In this document: one piece after another, positions 25,071-37,060 of the stretch | Numbering within the stretch: the first letter of the stretch is position 1 | Layout of the letters: every line of letters starts with the position of its first letter | Assembly (NCBI GenBank): GCA_015657535.1 | Contig: JADHZB010001776.1 | Coordinates: 1 to 45,678, forward strand | Length of the DNA: 45,678 bases | Source: Nephromyces sp. MM_2019 | Lineage: Eukaryota > Apicomplexa > Aconoidasida > Nephromycida | Direction of reading: 5' to 3' | The notes under the pieces: generated by a model | Database searches by the model: none | Seen by the model: only the letters and a program-made list of their open reading frames with translations | Told to the model about the DNA's origin: nothing | Position numbers and translations under genes: made by a program

Positions 25071-27017
25071 GGTTCTATATTTGATCTTGTATTAGACGCT
25101 GTCTAAAGGGGGAAGAAGTGTGTCAATATGTTTATTTGCTTCTGTAAGTCTAGTTTTATATAACCAGAAAATGTGTAGGTGTGTATATATTGTTTGTAAG
25201 TGAGTTATAAAATTGTGTATGTATGTGAATAACAAGAGCTAGTATATATTTGGCAAAAGATGCATAAGAGAGAGGTGATTTTTGTTTTATAGGTGGCTAA
25301 GATTTTAGAAATACAAATATGTGCTTATTACAGTCGATAAGTAATAGAAGATAGAGTAAAAATATCAAATCGTTGGTGTTTGTTTGGTACGAGATTTAGC
25401 TGCCTTATTAGTTTTTTTTAATTTTTACAAGAAGAAGGTGCGAAGGGCTAATCAAATTGTCAATACCACTTTAATGTATGCTTGTTAACTTTAGCAATTA
25501 TAAGTAAATTACATGCATATACATGTATTGTCAATGTAAGCGATTTGTAAAAAGTTGTTATTTGCCGGTGTTGGCTCAAAAGCTAAAGCATGCTTAACCT
25601 TTTAAGTAAAAAGACTAGAAAAAAGAAAATTTCAAAAAAATATTGAATTGTAGCACATGTTTTAGTTTTTTCTAAAATTTCAAATACAATTTAACAACAC
25701 TGTTGTTAATTTCTAAAACTCTGTACAATTTCAATTTACATATATTCTGATGGCTTTTTTTATATATAACTTTTTTATTTCACCTTGGTCTACATTTACT
25801 CGCTTCTAATTATCTCTAGAAACATCTAATTTATATAGATTTATCCAAATGAAAAATATATAAATCAAACACTACCTCATTATCTCCTCACAGATTTTAT
25901 ATGATTTTACACAACGCTTAAGCTTAGGTACATATGTATGGGTATTCCTACCCGTGAGTGTTAGTGATTATTTATATATGTGTGGGTATATATGTAATGT
26001 AAATAAATTTGCGTTTTGTAATTGCTAATATGGGCTTTGTAATATGTTTGCCAGGGTTGTTTGAAATGCTGGTTTTGGTATATATCAAATTTACATATTT
26101 GGGATACAAATGTACATTTATATGGTTTGTGTAATCTGAATAAATATATGTAACAAGTCCTTAACGAATTAAATATTACAATATTTTGGCATTTGTAAAA
26201 ATTACAAAATAGACTTAAATTGAAATAGTGTGAATTTATCCGATGATACTTGTAATTTTATCTATGTTATTTTTGAGGTCATTAGCCTATTCATGAAACC
26301 TTGTAACAATTGGGAGATAAATTATCCATATATACATTTAAGTGCGATTTCATATGTATATATAGCGATTTGGTAAAATAATTTTACTATAAAAATAGAC
26401 AAATGCACATTGAAATGCTTCAGGGATTTCCTTGTAATAAATTCAGCGCTCTGCCATTGTAATGTAAATGATGTTTAATGAAAAACAATATGCACAAATT
26501 CAGGTATTTTTATTTATTATACAACTCTCTAATCTCCCTCTTAAATTTATATTAAATGATATTTTTATTGCTTGAAATTAGTTTAATTTGGTTTCTCTCC
26601 AATCGCCAGTCCTGTGTTTGTTCAACCATTTGCACGATTAAAGCCTGCAATAATGTTAACTTTAATCCCTTGATGGTGTGAGCTATTTAAAACTATAAAT
26701 AAGTACACATGTAAGTATTTATATATAATAATAGAAAAGTTAAATATCAGCACTTTTGGTAGACAATACGAGCTGAACATCTTAACAATCCGAGTGAAAT
26801 AATCATTATATTTCTATAAAATAGATTGTAATGCATTAAAATTAGCCAAATCTATGATAGAGGTAGGTAATTTGTTCATACAACATGCTAGGTTGTATGT
26901 AAACTTAAGAATAAGCTGTATCATGAAGCACTAACAAGAAATAGGGCTAAAGATGCTACTGGTATTAGAGCCTTGAATTTTTGAATACCTACAATTTTTT
27001 TCTAAAACTTGGTTATA
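25071..27017. other. AT-rich spacer upstream of the P-protein gene
   Basis: About 1.9 kb without a convincing gene on either strand. The region next to 25070 is the presumed P-protein promoter and leader. A less AT-rich patch at about 26590-26670 has no recognisable RNA motif. Confidence 0.45.
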
Positions 27018-27099
27018 GACAGTTTGTCCGAGTGGTTAAGGAGGTAGACTCGAAATCTACTGGGCTCTGCCCGCGCAGGTTCAAATCCTGCAGCTGTCG
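27018..27099 (+). tRNA. tRNA-Ser (anticodon CGA)
   Basis: An 82-base cloverleaf. GACAGTT pairs over seven bases with AGCTGTC (T-G wobble included), and the discriminator is G. The anticodon stem GTAGA/TCTAC encloses the loop CTCGAAA, giving anticodon CGA, which reads UCG. The long variable arm (GGGCTCTGCCC) is typical of class II tRNA-Ser. The A box is within TTGTCCGAGTGG and the B box is GGTTCAAATCC. There is no intron and no encoded CCA. A TTTT terminator follows a few bases downstream. Confidence 0.95.
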
Positions 27100-27262
27100 G
27101 TTATTTTAACTATTCAATGTATTTATTAATCTTGTACATTGATCTGTCGCAATAATTCATGCATATATATGCAACCAACTGATTTCTTATTAGTACCATA
27201 GTTCTGCTCTTTAGTTAAACTTATCACAAAAGATTTTAACGAACTAAGAAAAAAAGAGATTT

Positions 27263-27344
27263 CGACAACGGCAGGGATCGAACCTGCGCGGGTAGAACCC
27301 AATGGCTTAGCAGGCCACCCCCATAACCACTCGGGCACGTTGCC
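27263..27344 (-). tRNA. tRNA-Ser (anticodon GCT), copy 1
   Basis: On the minus strand an 82-base class II cloverleaf begins GGCAACG and ends CGTTGTC plus discriminator G (one G-U pair). The anticodon stem GTGGC/GCCAT encloses a loop with GCT, which reads AGC and AGU. The long variable arm GGGTTCTACCC and B box GGTTCGATCC are present. There is no intron. A run of seven T on the coding strand lies just downstream and fits a Pol III terminator. It is identical over all 82 bases to the copy at 28407. Confidence 0.96.
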
Positions 27345-28406
27345 TTGAAAGTTTTGACCTATTTATTAATCATTTCAGGAAATGGGGATAAAAATGCATT
27401 TTGATCTGTATAGGCTAAGTTAGTTGATTAACCTACCCTCACCTTTGTGTAAGTATCCTGTGCCATATACCACATCTAAATTCACGAATATATAACATAA
27501 CATCCAGCTGAGTCCGGGTTGATGTTTATTCCCTAAACTTGTGGATATAAATATCTTAAGTAATTTTTTCTACTTTATCAAATAGATAAATAGCCTAAAA
27601 TAGCCCAACAATTTTTTCCTCTCTCGACTTCTTGTTATTTCTTCTAGCCTTGATTAGAATTTCTGATTGGTCGCTTTTTATCTTACCTGAATTTTTGATT
27701 TTTTCTTGTCATTAAAAGTATTTTTACCCAGATTTTTGCTATTATTATCTAAATCTTTATGTAGATACAAAAAATAGTGGAGACTTGTAATTAGCATTGC
27801 CCCATGAGCTTCTCTCAATTCTTAACAATAACATAGTTTATAAAAATCAGTAACTTATGGCTAACGTATTGTGCTAGCCTCTTGAAACTATCTAAAATTA
27901 TTTACTATTACTAAAACATGCTACATAATTTATTCTCCAACACTTTTAGATACTCGACAGATAATAGAGATAAAGTTTTCATTTAAAGTAACAGTATGAG
28001 ACATATGACTTCAGAATGAGTACCTAACTAAGCGCTACATTAATTTTCACACAGTATTGCACCCATTATAATTCTAAAACACATTAGTCCTATATTTCGT
28101 AAAAGCACTATTTAAATTCGATAGCATTAGATAGCAGAATTTGTGTATCGGTTTTAATTCAGGCAATAAAGGTTATGGATCGTATTTGTAAATGTGCCCA
28201 AGCTCTATGATATCTTGGGAATCCAACTAGGTAAGGTGTGCAAAAATTTGAATCCCAAACTCTAATTTCCTATTAAAACCAGCAAGCCGATATGGATATA
28301 TTTTTTACAACCTTGCGTATTATGTATCAATAAGTAGAGAAAAACCTAAAACAGTAGAGGGTATGTAAATAAGCTTGGAAAATTGTTTAAATACTATTAA
28401 AACTTG
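27345..28406. other. Spacer between the two identical tRNA-Ser(GCT) genes
   Basis: About 1 kb of AT-rich sequence without a visible gene. The two tRNA copies do not share extended flanking sequence, so the duplication is either old with the tRNA body held constant, or involved little more than the tRNA itself. Confidence 0.45.
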
Positions 28407-28488
28407 CGACAACGGCAGGGATCGAACCTGCGCGGGTAGAACCCAATGGCTTAGCAGGCCACCCCCATAACCACTCGGGCACGTTGCC
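28407..28488 (-). tRNA. tRNA-Ser (anticodon GCT), copy 2
   Basis: An exact duplicate, base for base, of the tRNA at 27263-27344, on the same strand and about 1.1 kb away. It has the same seven-base acceptor stem, GCT anticodon and long variable arm. A TTTT on the coding strand follows closely and would terminate Pol III. Confidence 0.96.
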
Positions 28489-29125
28489 TTCATATTGCAT
28501 TATAGACGTTCTTGATTTATTCTGAGACGATTTTAACCTGCATGATTTATTTATTTACTCCTTTTTAACAGAGCATGGCTAAACAAGAGCGTTGCTGCAA
28601 TAACCTAAGGCAACTCGTTTAAACAATACATGAAAAACGATTTTTCAAAATTTCCATCACAATGCGATTGGAAATTAATGTAATACATTCTCATCTCATA
28701 TCTTTGGCTTAATTGATATCACCAATATATCTGATGCTTTAGGTTTCAAACTTACGTTTTGATCTTATATTATTAAACCTGTATCGGTTTGTATTCTACT
28801 GATTTTAGAATTTTCTTCAATTTGTAGCTTTTGGTTCCATAGAAAACTACTGGTATATAACCATATTAGTGGTGGTTTAGTAAGTTAAAAATTGAATTTT
28901 ATTAACTTGATTTTGTTGCTTAGTTTAAAGGATTCAAACTAGTTTATCTTAAAGTATATAATAGTCAATTTGACGTCACCATTATAATTCAGACTATAAA
29001 CCTTTTAAATCTAGAATTCAGAATTAAACTTTAGGTTGAGCTTTACATATAAATTTCAAGAGTAGTTATTAAAGTGATTTGAGTTTTTATAAATAAAGTT
29101 AAGTTTAAATAATTAAAGTGTATGC
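28489..29125. other. Spacer between tRNA-Ser and uL23
   Basis: About 640 bases of AT-rich sequence containing the 3' untranslated region of the uL23 gene. No other feature was recognised. Confidence 0.45.
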
Positions 29126-30239
29126 TTAAACTACTCCAATCTTGCTTGCTACGTCAACTGCTTCATAATCAGGAGAGAGGCGGATAAAAGCTTTCTTGAG
29201 GCCATCGGGTCTGATTAAAGTGTTAATCTTGACACTTTTCACTTTGTAAAGTTCATCAAAAGCTTTCTTGATCATAGCTTTGTTTGCTTTGGCATTGACA
29301 ATAAAAACAAGTGTGTTGATCTCCTCGACCTTTTTCATGGAAGATTCTGATGAGATAGGGTATTTGATTATGGAGTATTTGTCCAAAGCCTTTCCATACT
29401 GTCTTTGAACGTGTCGTGGATACTTTGGGCTCCTCTTGAGCTTTAAAGTATTTGGTCTGATCAAGAATAAAAGTTTGCAAGGATGTGTTTTGTAGTGTTG
29501 ATAAAGTGTATTTTATGATTTGAAAATTAAGAAAGTTGTAGTGTAATAAATTGTTCGGGTACCGACTGGTGATATTGTTATGAGCCCCAAAGGGTCAAAG
29601 CAATGCCACTAATAATACCAGAGAATAAGTTTTGCACACGCATGAATGTCAATGGAGTTTCATATCATCCACCGACAGATTAAGAGTGCTAATTTAGTTT
29701 AGATGATGTATAACGAATAATTTCTAAGTTGAAAATACCTGAAGAAATGTACTGATTTCTTCATTCTTGGAGCCTTCATTGCAGTGGAGGCATTCATAGC
29801 ATGTGAAACTGCCTTTGCCTTGGCAACAGTTTTCTGTGTAGCCTTGGCAGGGGTCTTAGTTGTAGCCTTTTTTGATTGCTTAGCCTTGGCTTGTGTAGCC
29901 TTAGCGTTAGTCTTATCTGAAGAAAAAAAAATTGAAGGTATAGGTTTCCATCTAATGAATATGAATATATAACTTCAAAGAGGATTGAATAGTATATCTA
30001 AACAAAGAAATGTGGTATCTACTTTTGAATTGGTATCATCTAGAATTTAAGAATGTTTAATTTCTTGTGTTTCAAAGAGTAAATATGTCATAAACAATTA
30101 AGTTCTCGAAAACAAAATATATCTAACAGATAGTACGATATATTCGTAAAGAAAAGCATGTATTCAATGGAAGATGTACTCAATCGTTTACTAATAATGA
30201 AGAAGAAGATATATTACCTTTTGGCGTACCGGCAGCCAT
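29126..30239 (-). CDS. RPL23A: 60S ribosomal protein uL23 (L23a)
   Basis: Three exons: 30239-30218 (ATG plus seven codons and one base), 29916-29739 and 29456-29126 (TAA). They give 176 residues. Both introns (301 and 282 bases) are GT-AG and phases agree. Residues 1 to about 60 are an Ala/Lys/Thr-rich basic extension typical of eukaryotic uL23. The globular part begins SVHFFRPNTLKLKRSPKYPR, followed by KYPISSESSMKKVEEINTLV, NKAMIKKAFDELYKVK and the closing TLIRPDGLKKAFIRLSPDYE. It binds 26S/28S rRNA near the exit tunnel and is a docking site for SRP and nascent-chain factors. The tiny first exon ends just after the start codon region, a common ribosomal-protein gene layout. Confidence 0.96.
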
Positions 30240-32478
30240 TTTATAGAGGAGTTAAAAGTATCGTGTAGAAGACAAAGAGAATTATTAGGAGGAGGTTTTT
30301 CCAATAAAGAAGAGAAAATAGATTATGTATAAGTTTCTGGGTTTAGAAAAGTGTTAATCAGTGAGTGTACTTATATCTAAGCATAAAGAACAAAGAAGGT
30401 AATAATAGTGTAATTTTTTATTAGTAGAATAAATAAATATTTTTAGCGTTGCTTAATGTAGATATATTAGAATCTTGTTCTCTATGCCGAAAATGTTATT
30501 TTAACTCAATCGTTCGGCGAGCTAGCTTAAGATTGTTAAATTGTACAATTAAGAAATGCTTGCTCATCAGCTTGTGACGATTCTGGTTTACATTTGACAC
30601 ACATCTTTGTTGGTAATGTAGGAAGTGAAGTAAGCACAAATTGATAGGATCAGCTTAAACACGGTGAGTAATTGTTAACAACAGTTGAGTGTGCTAATAG
30701 CTAGAAAACAAAATATCTTTGTGCTATAAAAATATTTAGCTGCTGAAATCTTCACTAGTTAAACTTCAGGGTCTGTCCCAAAATCTTAAAAGACCTACCC
30801 CTGCTGTGTCACTAAAGCTACTTGAACGATTTACGCAAATCTAAAAGCATTTCAACATCTGTTGTTAAATTCATTTTATGGCTTGAGGATAACATTTATA
30901 TGTTTTAAGACTTTGAAGTGTTAGTTTCTATAACAAAAGGGTAACCTTGGCTACCTAAATTACTGCTGAGTTGCTTAAGTTTTAATCTAGTTTTAATGTG
31001 CTTAAAATTATACTCGTTAGAAAACATCTTGAACCCTTGGTGAATTCAATTTTAAATTCAATCTAGAAAAAATAGAATTAACATAAGCCCTAACTTTTGT
31101 TAGATTAAATTTTCATCTAGATAATAAAATACAATTATATTAAGTGTTGTGTATATGAAATGAGAAGAGGTGGTCACATAAAGTAAATTTCACAGTTTAT
31201 AATACTTGTATGAATACAGTTCGATGAAAATATACAAATTTATTAATGTTTAAAACAAGTTATATAAACATATCAATTAACACTTGTTTGTGGCTGTTTA
31301 GCTATAGACAAAGTTGGGATAACTAGTGCAGTAAATGCTCTTTTTTTTAAGACTCAAGTGCAGAATTTGTAAGTTATTGAGATTTGATAAATCCTATAGG
31401 ATGTAAAAAATTCAAACACTTATGTTATACTAAGATTAAAGATTGCAACTATGAGTTTACATAATTAATTTTATCCAGATTTAAAGTTCTTATGAATGTC
31501 TAACAATATTAACAGTTGGCTCGATAATTCAAATTCTGTTTGGAGTCAAAACATAGGCCAATTGAACATGTGTTTAAATTTAAGCATTGGGTTGGCACAA
31601 AAAGATCTTGTTTTGATAAGTTATTTAGAAAATTTTTTGAGTTAGCAACAAGTTTAATTGTCTTGAATCACATAGTTTATAAACAATTTGTTACATTCCT
31701 GTACAAATCTTTAGCTTAATGTTGATAATTATCATGCTAAATAGTTCCAGCTAATCTACCAGATGATGTTGATTCATGAATTTATAAAGCCTTAAGTAAA
31801 ATTTTAAGTATAAATACATGATTACGAAGCTCCTATTGAGATAAACTTCTCAATCTATGTTGTTTCTTAATAATTTATCGAATTCTCGTAACTTAGACTG
31901 TTGTGTCATTTGATAAATGACAACCCTTGAACAAAATTTTATAGCTATTCATTATGGGGTAAAGTAGAAGGTCTACAATATCAAAAGGAAACCAAAAATC
32001 TAATCAAGAGCGCAAATAACGAGTTTAAAGAGTAAAAATAGCTTAGTAAATTTGTTGCCAAACCTTCATAACTCAATCTGAGACATAATCAACACCCTAA
32101 ATGAACATAAACATAATTAACAGAATTTTTGATAGACTCCAAGCATTTTTTAAATGCAAGCAGAGCTTAGATTATTTAGGGGAACAATCACAATATTTAT
32201 TCCCTAGAGTAGTTAAAATATTAAAATTAAGTCTGGTAAAAAGCATCAATCAAATATTTGCTCATTAGCAAGTAGAATTAGTGTTCAGACATTACTTGAG
32301 CGTTTCTAAATTTATCATGTTTTAAACTAAAAATTTGTGGGATCGATTGATGTTTTTATTTTGACTCAAAAATATTTAGAATCCCATTTTTAGACTAAAT
32401 GAATTAATTATAAACACAATTCAGATATTAAAAGCTATGAAGCTTAGGTACCACTTCTAAAGCAGCTTCAAATCCAAA
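30240..32478. other. Intergenic region between divergent uL23 and gene A
   Basis: About 2.2 kb and AT-rich. It contains GGCGAGCTAGC at 30516-30526, which resembles the GGCGAACTAGC in front of the histone cluster. No open frame of normal composition and no structured RNA were recognised. It must hold the promoters of both flanking genes. Confidence 0.45.
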
Positions 32479-35400
32479 ATGTTCAAGTCGCTATTTACCG
32501 GCAATTCATACAAACCCTTAAATGATCGAGAAACTCAGGATAGTCCCATTGGGGCTCCTAGTGTTAACAGTAACGATCAGGATTTTGATTTATATCATGA
32601 TCATGGTGTAAATTTAAATAGCATGAGGCCAAGTGAGTTACAGTTATATAAGGAGCTCGAAACGGATCAAAAGTCTGAAGGTTATGGGGACGAAGACAGT
32701 TTTGAGAAAGGTTTGTATGAAAAATTACTTGAAACTACTTATTAAAGCTTAATGCAAACTATATGGTAACCTCATTATGGGAAGCATTTGTTAAGGCTGG
32801 CAAAAAAATTGATACAATTTTGGGTTTATTAGAAAAACTCTCATAATGAGATAATAAATTTATTTACAATCTGTAGTATTAATGGGCTAAGTAGAAACTC
32901 AATATTTTATTTAGGCTTATTGTATTATAGTAAAGAAACAAAAATTTTTTGACAAATCAATTAGGACAACTAGGAACAGATTTTATGCGAAATGTTCCTA
33001 TCGTCTCTGGAATTCCGTTGTTCAATTTGAAAGCCATACATAATTGGGTGCCAATATGTTTTTTTTCAATTCTCCTGAGTATTTTTGTTGTATTCATGAC
33101 CTTAAATTTAAGAAGGTAAGGCAAAATATATATCACAATCTTTAGCATTCTTTAGATAAAAATATAGAAAATTGATGTAAGAATCTACTAAAGTCACTCA
33201 AATATTAACTAACAACTCAAACTTAAAATTTTTAAGATCATTAATATATAATAATCATCCTCAAACTTTTGCTTCAAGAGGTGTAATATTTGAAACGGTT
33301 ACAATTCCAAGCACAAGTAGCATCTCACTCAATTTGAAAAACTGTGGTGTAAAGTTTAAAGAAACTCAAGCAAGGGAGAGTTTTATTGAATTAAAAGCTT
33401 GGAAAAAATTGCTAGAGTCAGAACTTAAAGGTAATTTATAAAATTATAAAATTCTGTTTAATAAATAAACCCTAGGGAAATTTTGCGTATTCTAGCAAAT
33501 ATAAACACAATATTTTGATTTGACATTGTACTTGGAAAATGATTAGAAAAATCATTTTTGAAAATCTTTCCCAGTGATAAAGTGGATATCGGAAACAACA
33601 ATTTTCGTTGATATGAATATGGAAGACTACTCTAGATATTTCCAATGTTTAGTCACAATAAACACAAAGGCTGACCACCTGTTTGGTAAAATAAAAATTT
33701 TTATGGATCCAGTTGAAGATTATATGGATATCTACTCTGATGTTGATCTGATTGCCACTGAAGAAATCGATATATATGCCTTGCACGCTTTCATTGATAT
33801 GCAATCTTTAGCAGCAAAACATATCTCCATCACAATAGGTAAGCGCTACTGCTTTCGTATTAATGCACTTGTGCCAACTGTAGTGAAAAAAAAGCTATTG
33901 GGCTATGCTGCATAAGATTTACATGCTTTCTATTGTACAATGTGTTAAAACTTGTCATCCCAGTGCTCTATTTTGCAATTTTTATAAATAAAAACGAGCC
34001 TTAATTTTATAAAATTAAAAGTTGTTTAACTGTAGAATCGTGAGCTATGTACTATTTTAAGTCAAGTGTTTTATATAAACTAGTAAATACTAATTTTTAG
34101 AATTGAAGCAGCTTAATTGGGATATCTAATCAAGTTGTGCCAAACATTTCGAGCTATTATAGTTTTAATCCATAGTAAATACTAGAGAATTTGATAATGT
34201 TCAGGTGATGGCCAACTCTCATTTTCATTGAATGGTTTACCTCGCTCTTACTCTAATAAACCCATAAAAATAACAAGCCGTGCAGCGCCAGTAAAATTAT
34301 TGTCTCGAAATAGCATAAAGGTTAGCATGGACAAGGATGTTTCACGCTATAGCTTGTTAAAAGCTACAGGTAAATATAAATGATACAGAATTTTAAGTAA
34401 ATATTTTTTTTCTTATTTGAGCATTTCTATACAAGTGCATAAATTGTTTGTTTTAATAACTATAATGGGATCCACAGTCAGAGCTAGTATTTGTTCTCTA
34501 TTGAAAATTTTAATCATTTGATTACTGAGACAATTTGTCGCTCTCTTCAATAATAATTATGAGTATTCATTCAATCATACAATTTTAAGAAATTTAAATT
34601 GATTAAATAAAACTGTTTCACAAAATTTTTTAAAAGGTGGTATCATAGTTAAGGACGTTGAAAATGAGTTCGAAGCCATTCTTTACCCCAGAGATGCATC
34701 TTCAATGTTCTTAAGGAGTTTTGCAGTCCCAGTTGAATACGAGTCTACAGAAAGTCCAATTTATATAACAACAATGAGCCAGATAGATTCTGAGAACCAA
34801 GTGAGAATAAAATTTTAATTTGATTAGAATTAAGCTTTAAAATGTTTAATGCACTTTATTAAATCACTCGAATAACTTATTGACTCAATACTTTTAGTTT
34901 TTTAGCTACTTTCATGTGTGTTTTCTATGCCTAGGAGCCACTTGAAACATGGGCTGGCCAAAAGCAGCTAGAAACACCTCATTTGACATCATTGTCTTAT
35001 GAGCGTATAGCAGAGACTACCAAGTGGATTGATAGTGAACCTTCTGCTCCATGGGTTTTACTTATTCAGGTGAGTGTTTACTATTGTTTTAATACTACCA
35101 ATCTTTTAGAAACATTTTAGATGAATTTCTTAAAGAGGTAACAGTAATTTTTTTTTGATGAAATAAATAGACTCTAGGTGACTCCTTCTCAAATGGGCTC
35201 TGGATAATATTTTCTAGCAATGCCTATCTTAAGTCAGTTTATTGGTTTACTATTAGTTCGGGTGGGCTGCTTTTGCCTCGAGTTCTCCACATTCAGGTTA
35301 GCACATTTGATTGATTTTCTTGTTGTATATTGACCAGTTAACTAACTGAAGTACGATTTTTTTCAAATTTTTAGCTAACTAAGCTTCAAATGTTGTAGCT

Positions 35401-36764
35401 TTATTTAATACAAATGTTGTAGCTTGTTTTTGCTATGCTTTCTATTTTACAAATCTAGTTTTAAGTTTACCCTGTGATTTAGTCTGTTATGCTATGCAAC
35501 TGCTCAATAAAAAGCACTATTCTTTTCAGTTACATGTCCTTGGACTATTTTGCCGAGAAGGTATTGTTTTGCCTTCAACTCTAACAAAAGAAAGCCTACT
35601 AGATCTTAATCATTTTAATTCATCCCAAGTAAGAACTTAAATATTATTGAGGTCTTTATTTTTCCTTTCCCACTTTGTCTCACTGCGATCAAATAAATAT
35701 ATAAGTACCAACCGGTGCTGATAATTAAATTGCTTTATACTGATATTAGAGGGGAATAGACACAAAGACTCATGGAATCATAGAGGATATCAAAAAACAA
35801 TCATCTACAAAAAACACTCAAATTAAGCAGCAAACATCTACTTCAACCCAACAAGTCTCGAATTTTGATAAATCAAATAGTTTTAAAAATCCTTTGCGGA
35901 TATTAGCAAAAAATGTAATTAATATAACTTCTTTGTTTTATTGCTTGAATCATGTTAAACTATAATCTTATTAGCAATTTATAGTAAGTTTACTTCTTTG
36001 TGGATATGATTCATTCACTTTCCATTTGTTAGAACTTAGCAAAATCACTGTCTGAAGATGCAGGAAACAGTGCAGTTGGGTTTAAATTGGGGAGAATAAG
36101 AAGTGACAAAATGTGTGAAGATGAGATGCTTGATGACACCTTTCTAGTTCTTTATAATACTTCTTCTACTATTAGATCTCGTTCAACAATTATTGCTTGG
36201 AATCCTGACGATTTTCGTCAATTGAGATTCACACTTAACAATTATGCTATTGACAAATATAATATGGGGTAAATAAAGTTTGAGACTATTTCAATTTATG
36301 AGCTAGTGAATGAATTTAATGTGCTTGCTTGTGTATAAATTGAATCCTTACGAATTTTAAATTTGTTTAGGAGTAATTAATTTCGGTTAGGTAGTCTTGT
36401 GTTAATGCTTATATGAACAGTTGATTGCTTGGTATCTTTAAGCACTAGGAGATATTTTAGCATACATAAAATAATTTTAGTAGCTAAAGTATTAAAAATG
36501 TAATCTGAAATTATAGTCTTAGAGTGTTTTCCGTCCGCACATAAAGATATATTTTTATAAATCTTCAGGGCTGCTGATAGTTGGTTTTTTATAATAGCAA
36601 TTGTCATCAACATAACCTTTTCTTGCATTGTTGGAGGTGTAATTATAGTTGCTTCCGTAAGTTATATTTTACCTATATTCCTCAAACATGATCGAGAAAA
36701 ACGAATACTTAAAACAGCTAGTCATCGGTTAGATCATGAGCATTCAGGTTGGCGAAACGTGTGA
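32479..36764 (+). CDS. Gene A: two-membrane-segment protein with large ectodomain, unknown family
   Basis: Twelve exons, all GT-AG with matching phase: 32479-32710, 32965-33115, 33237-33430, 33575-33838, 34205-34369, 34637-34800, 34935-35069, 35171-35296, 35530-35628, 35750-35914, 36033-36268 and 36569-36764 (TGA). They give 708 residues. The N-terminus is hydrophilic and acidic, with an early YKPL that fits a tyrosine sorting signal (YxxPhi). A single membrane helix spans about 105-126 (WVPICFFSILLSIFVVF). About 520 residues with beta-rich, folded composition follow, with a Gln/Ser/Thr-rich linker at about 510-560. A long hydrophobic stretch at about 649-683 comes next, then a short basic tail. 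This suggests N- and C-termini in the cytosol and a large lumenal or external domain. I do not recognise the family. Introns lack the CA/TG repeats of other genes here. Confidence 0.82.
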
Positions 36765-37060
36765 CTACTATGACTTATTTTATTTTTACATTTACCTACT
36801 TGAATAAATATTTTAGTTTAAAATAATACAATTCACTAAATATATGATTGATTGTTGTTGGATACCTATTCATCGCCCTTGCTCTATTCTAGTATTTATG
36901 AGAGCTAATATAGATTTGAAACTTGTTGGCTTGCTATTTCTAGATTTATTTACTAGAATATGTAGTTAAATTTAAATTCACTTATGAATTTAAAATATGT
37001 AAATAAACAAGTGTGTTGAGAAGAGTCTTTGCCTAAAATGATGTTTATTCTGTATATCAC
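36765..37060. other. Short spacer or intron between gene A and gene B
   Basis: About 300 AT-rich bases after the gene A stop. It could be a true intergenic region holding the 3' end of gene A and the promoter of gene B. Alternatively it could be intronic if the two models are one gene (see findings). Confidence 0.4.

Noticed and set aside
27126..27338. Minus-strand open frame containing a tRNA-Ser(GCT)
   Set aside because: It is created by the tRNA sequence itself, and the rest has no coding features.
28209..28260. Hairpin-like TTGGGA...TCCCAA with a T-arm-like TTTGAATCCC
   Set aside because: Only a six-base stem is seen. No D-arm, anticodon arm or acceptor stem can be built, so it is not a tRNA.
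29784..29972. Plus-strand Ala-rich open frame at the uL23 locus
   Set aside because: It is the antisense shadow of the Ala/Lys-rich uL23 exon 2.
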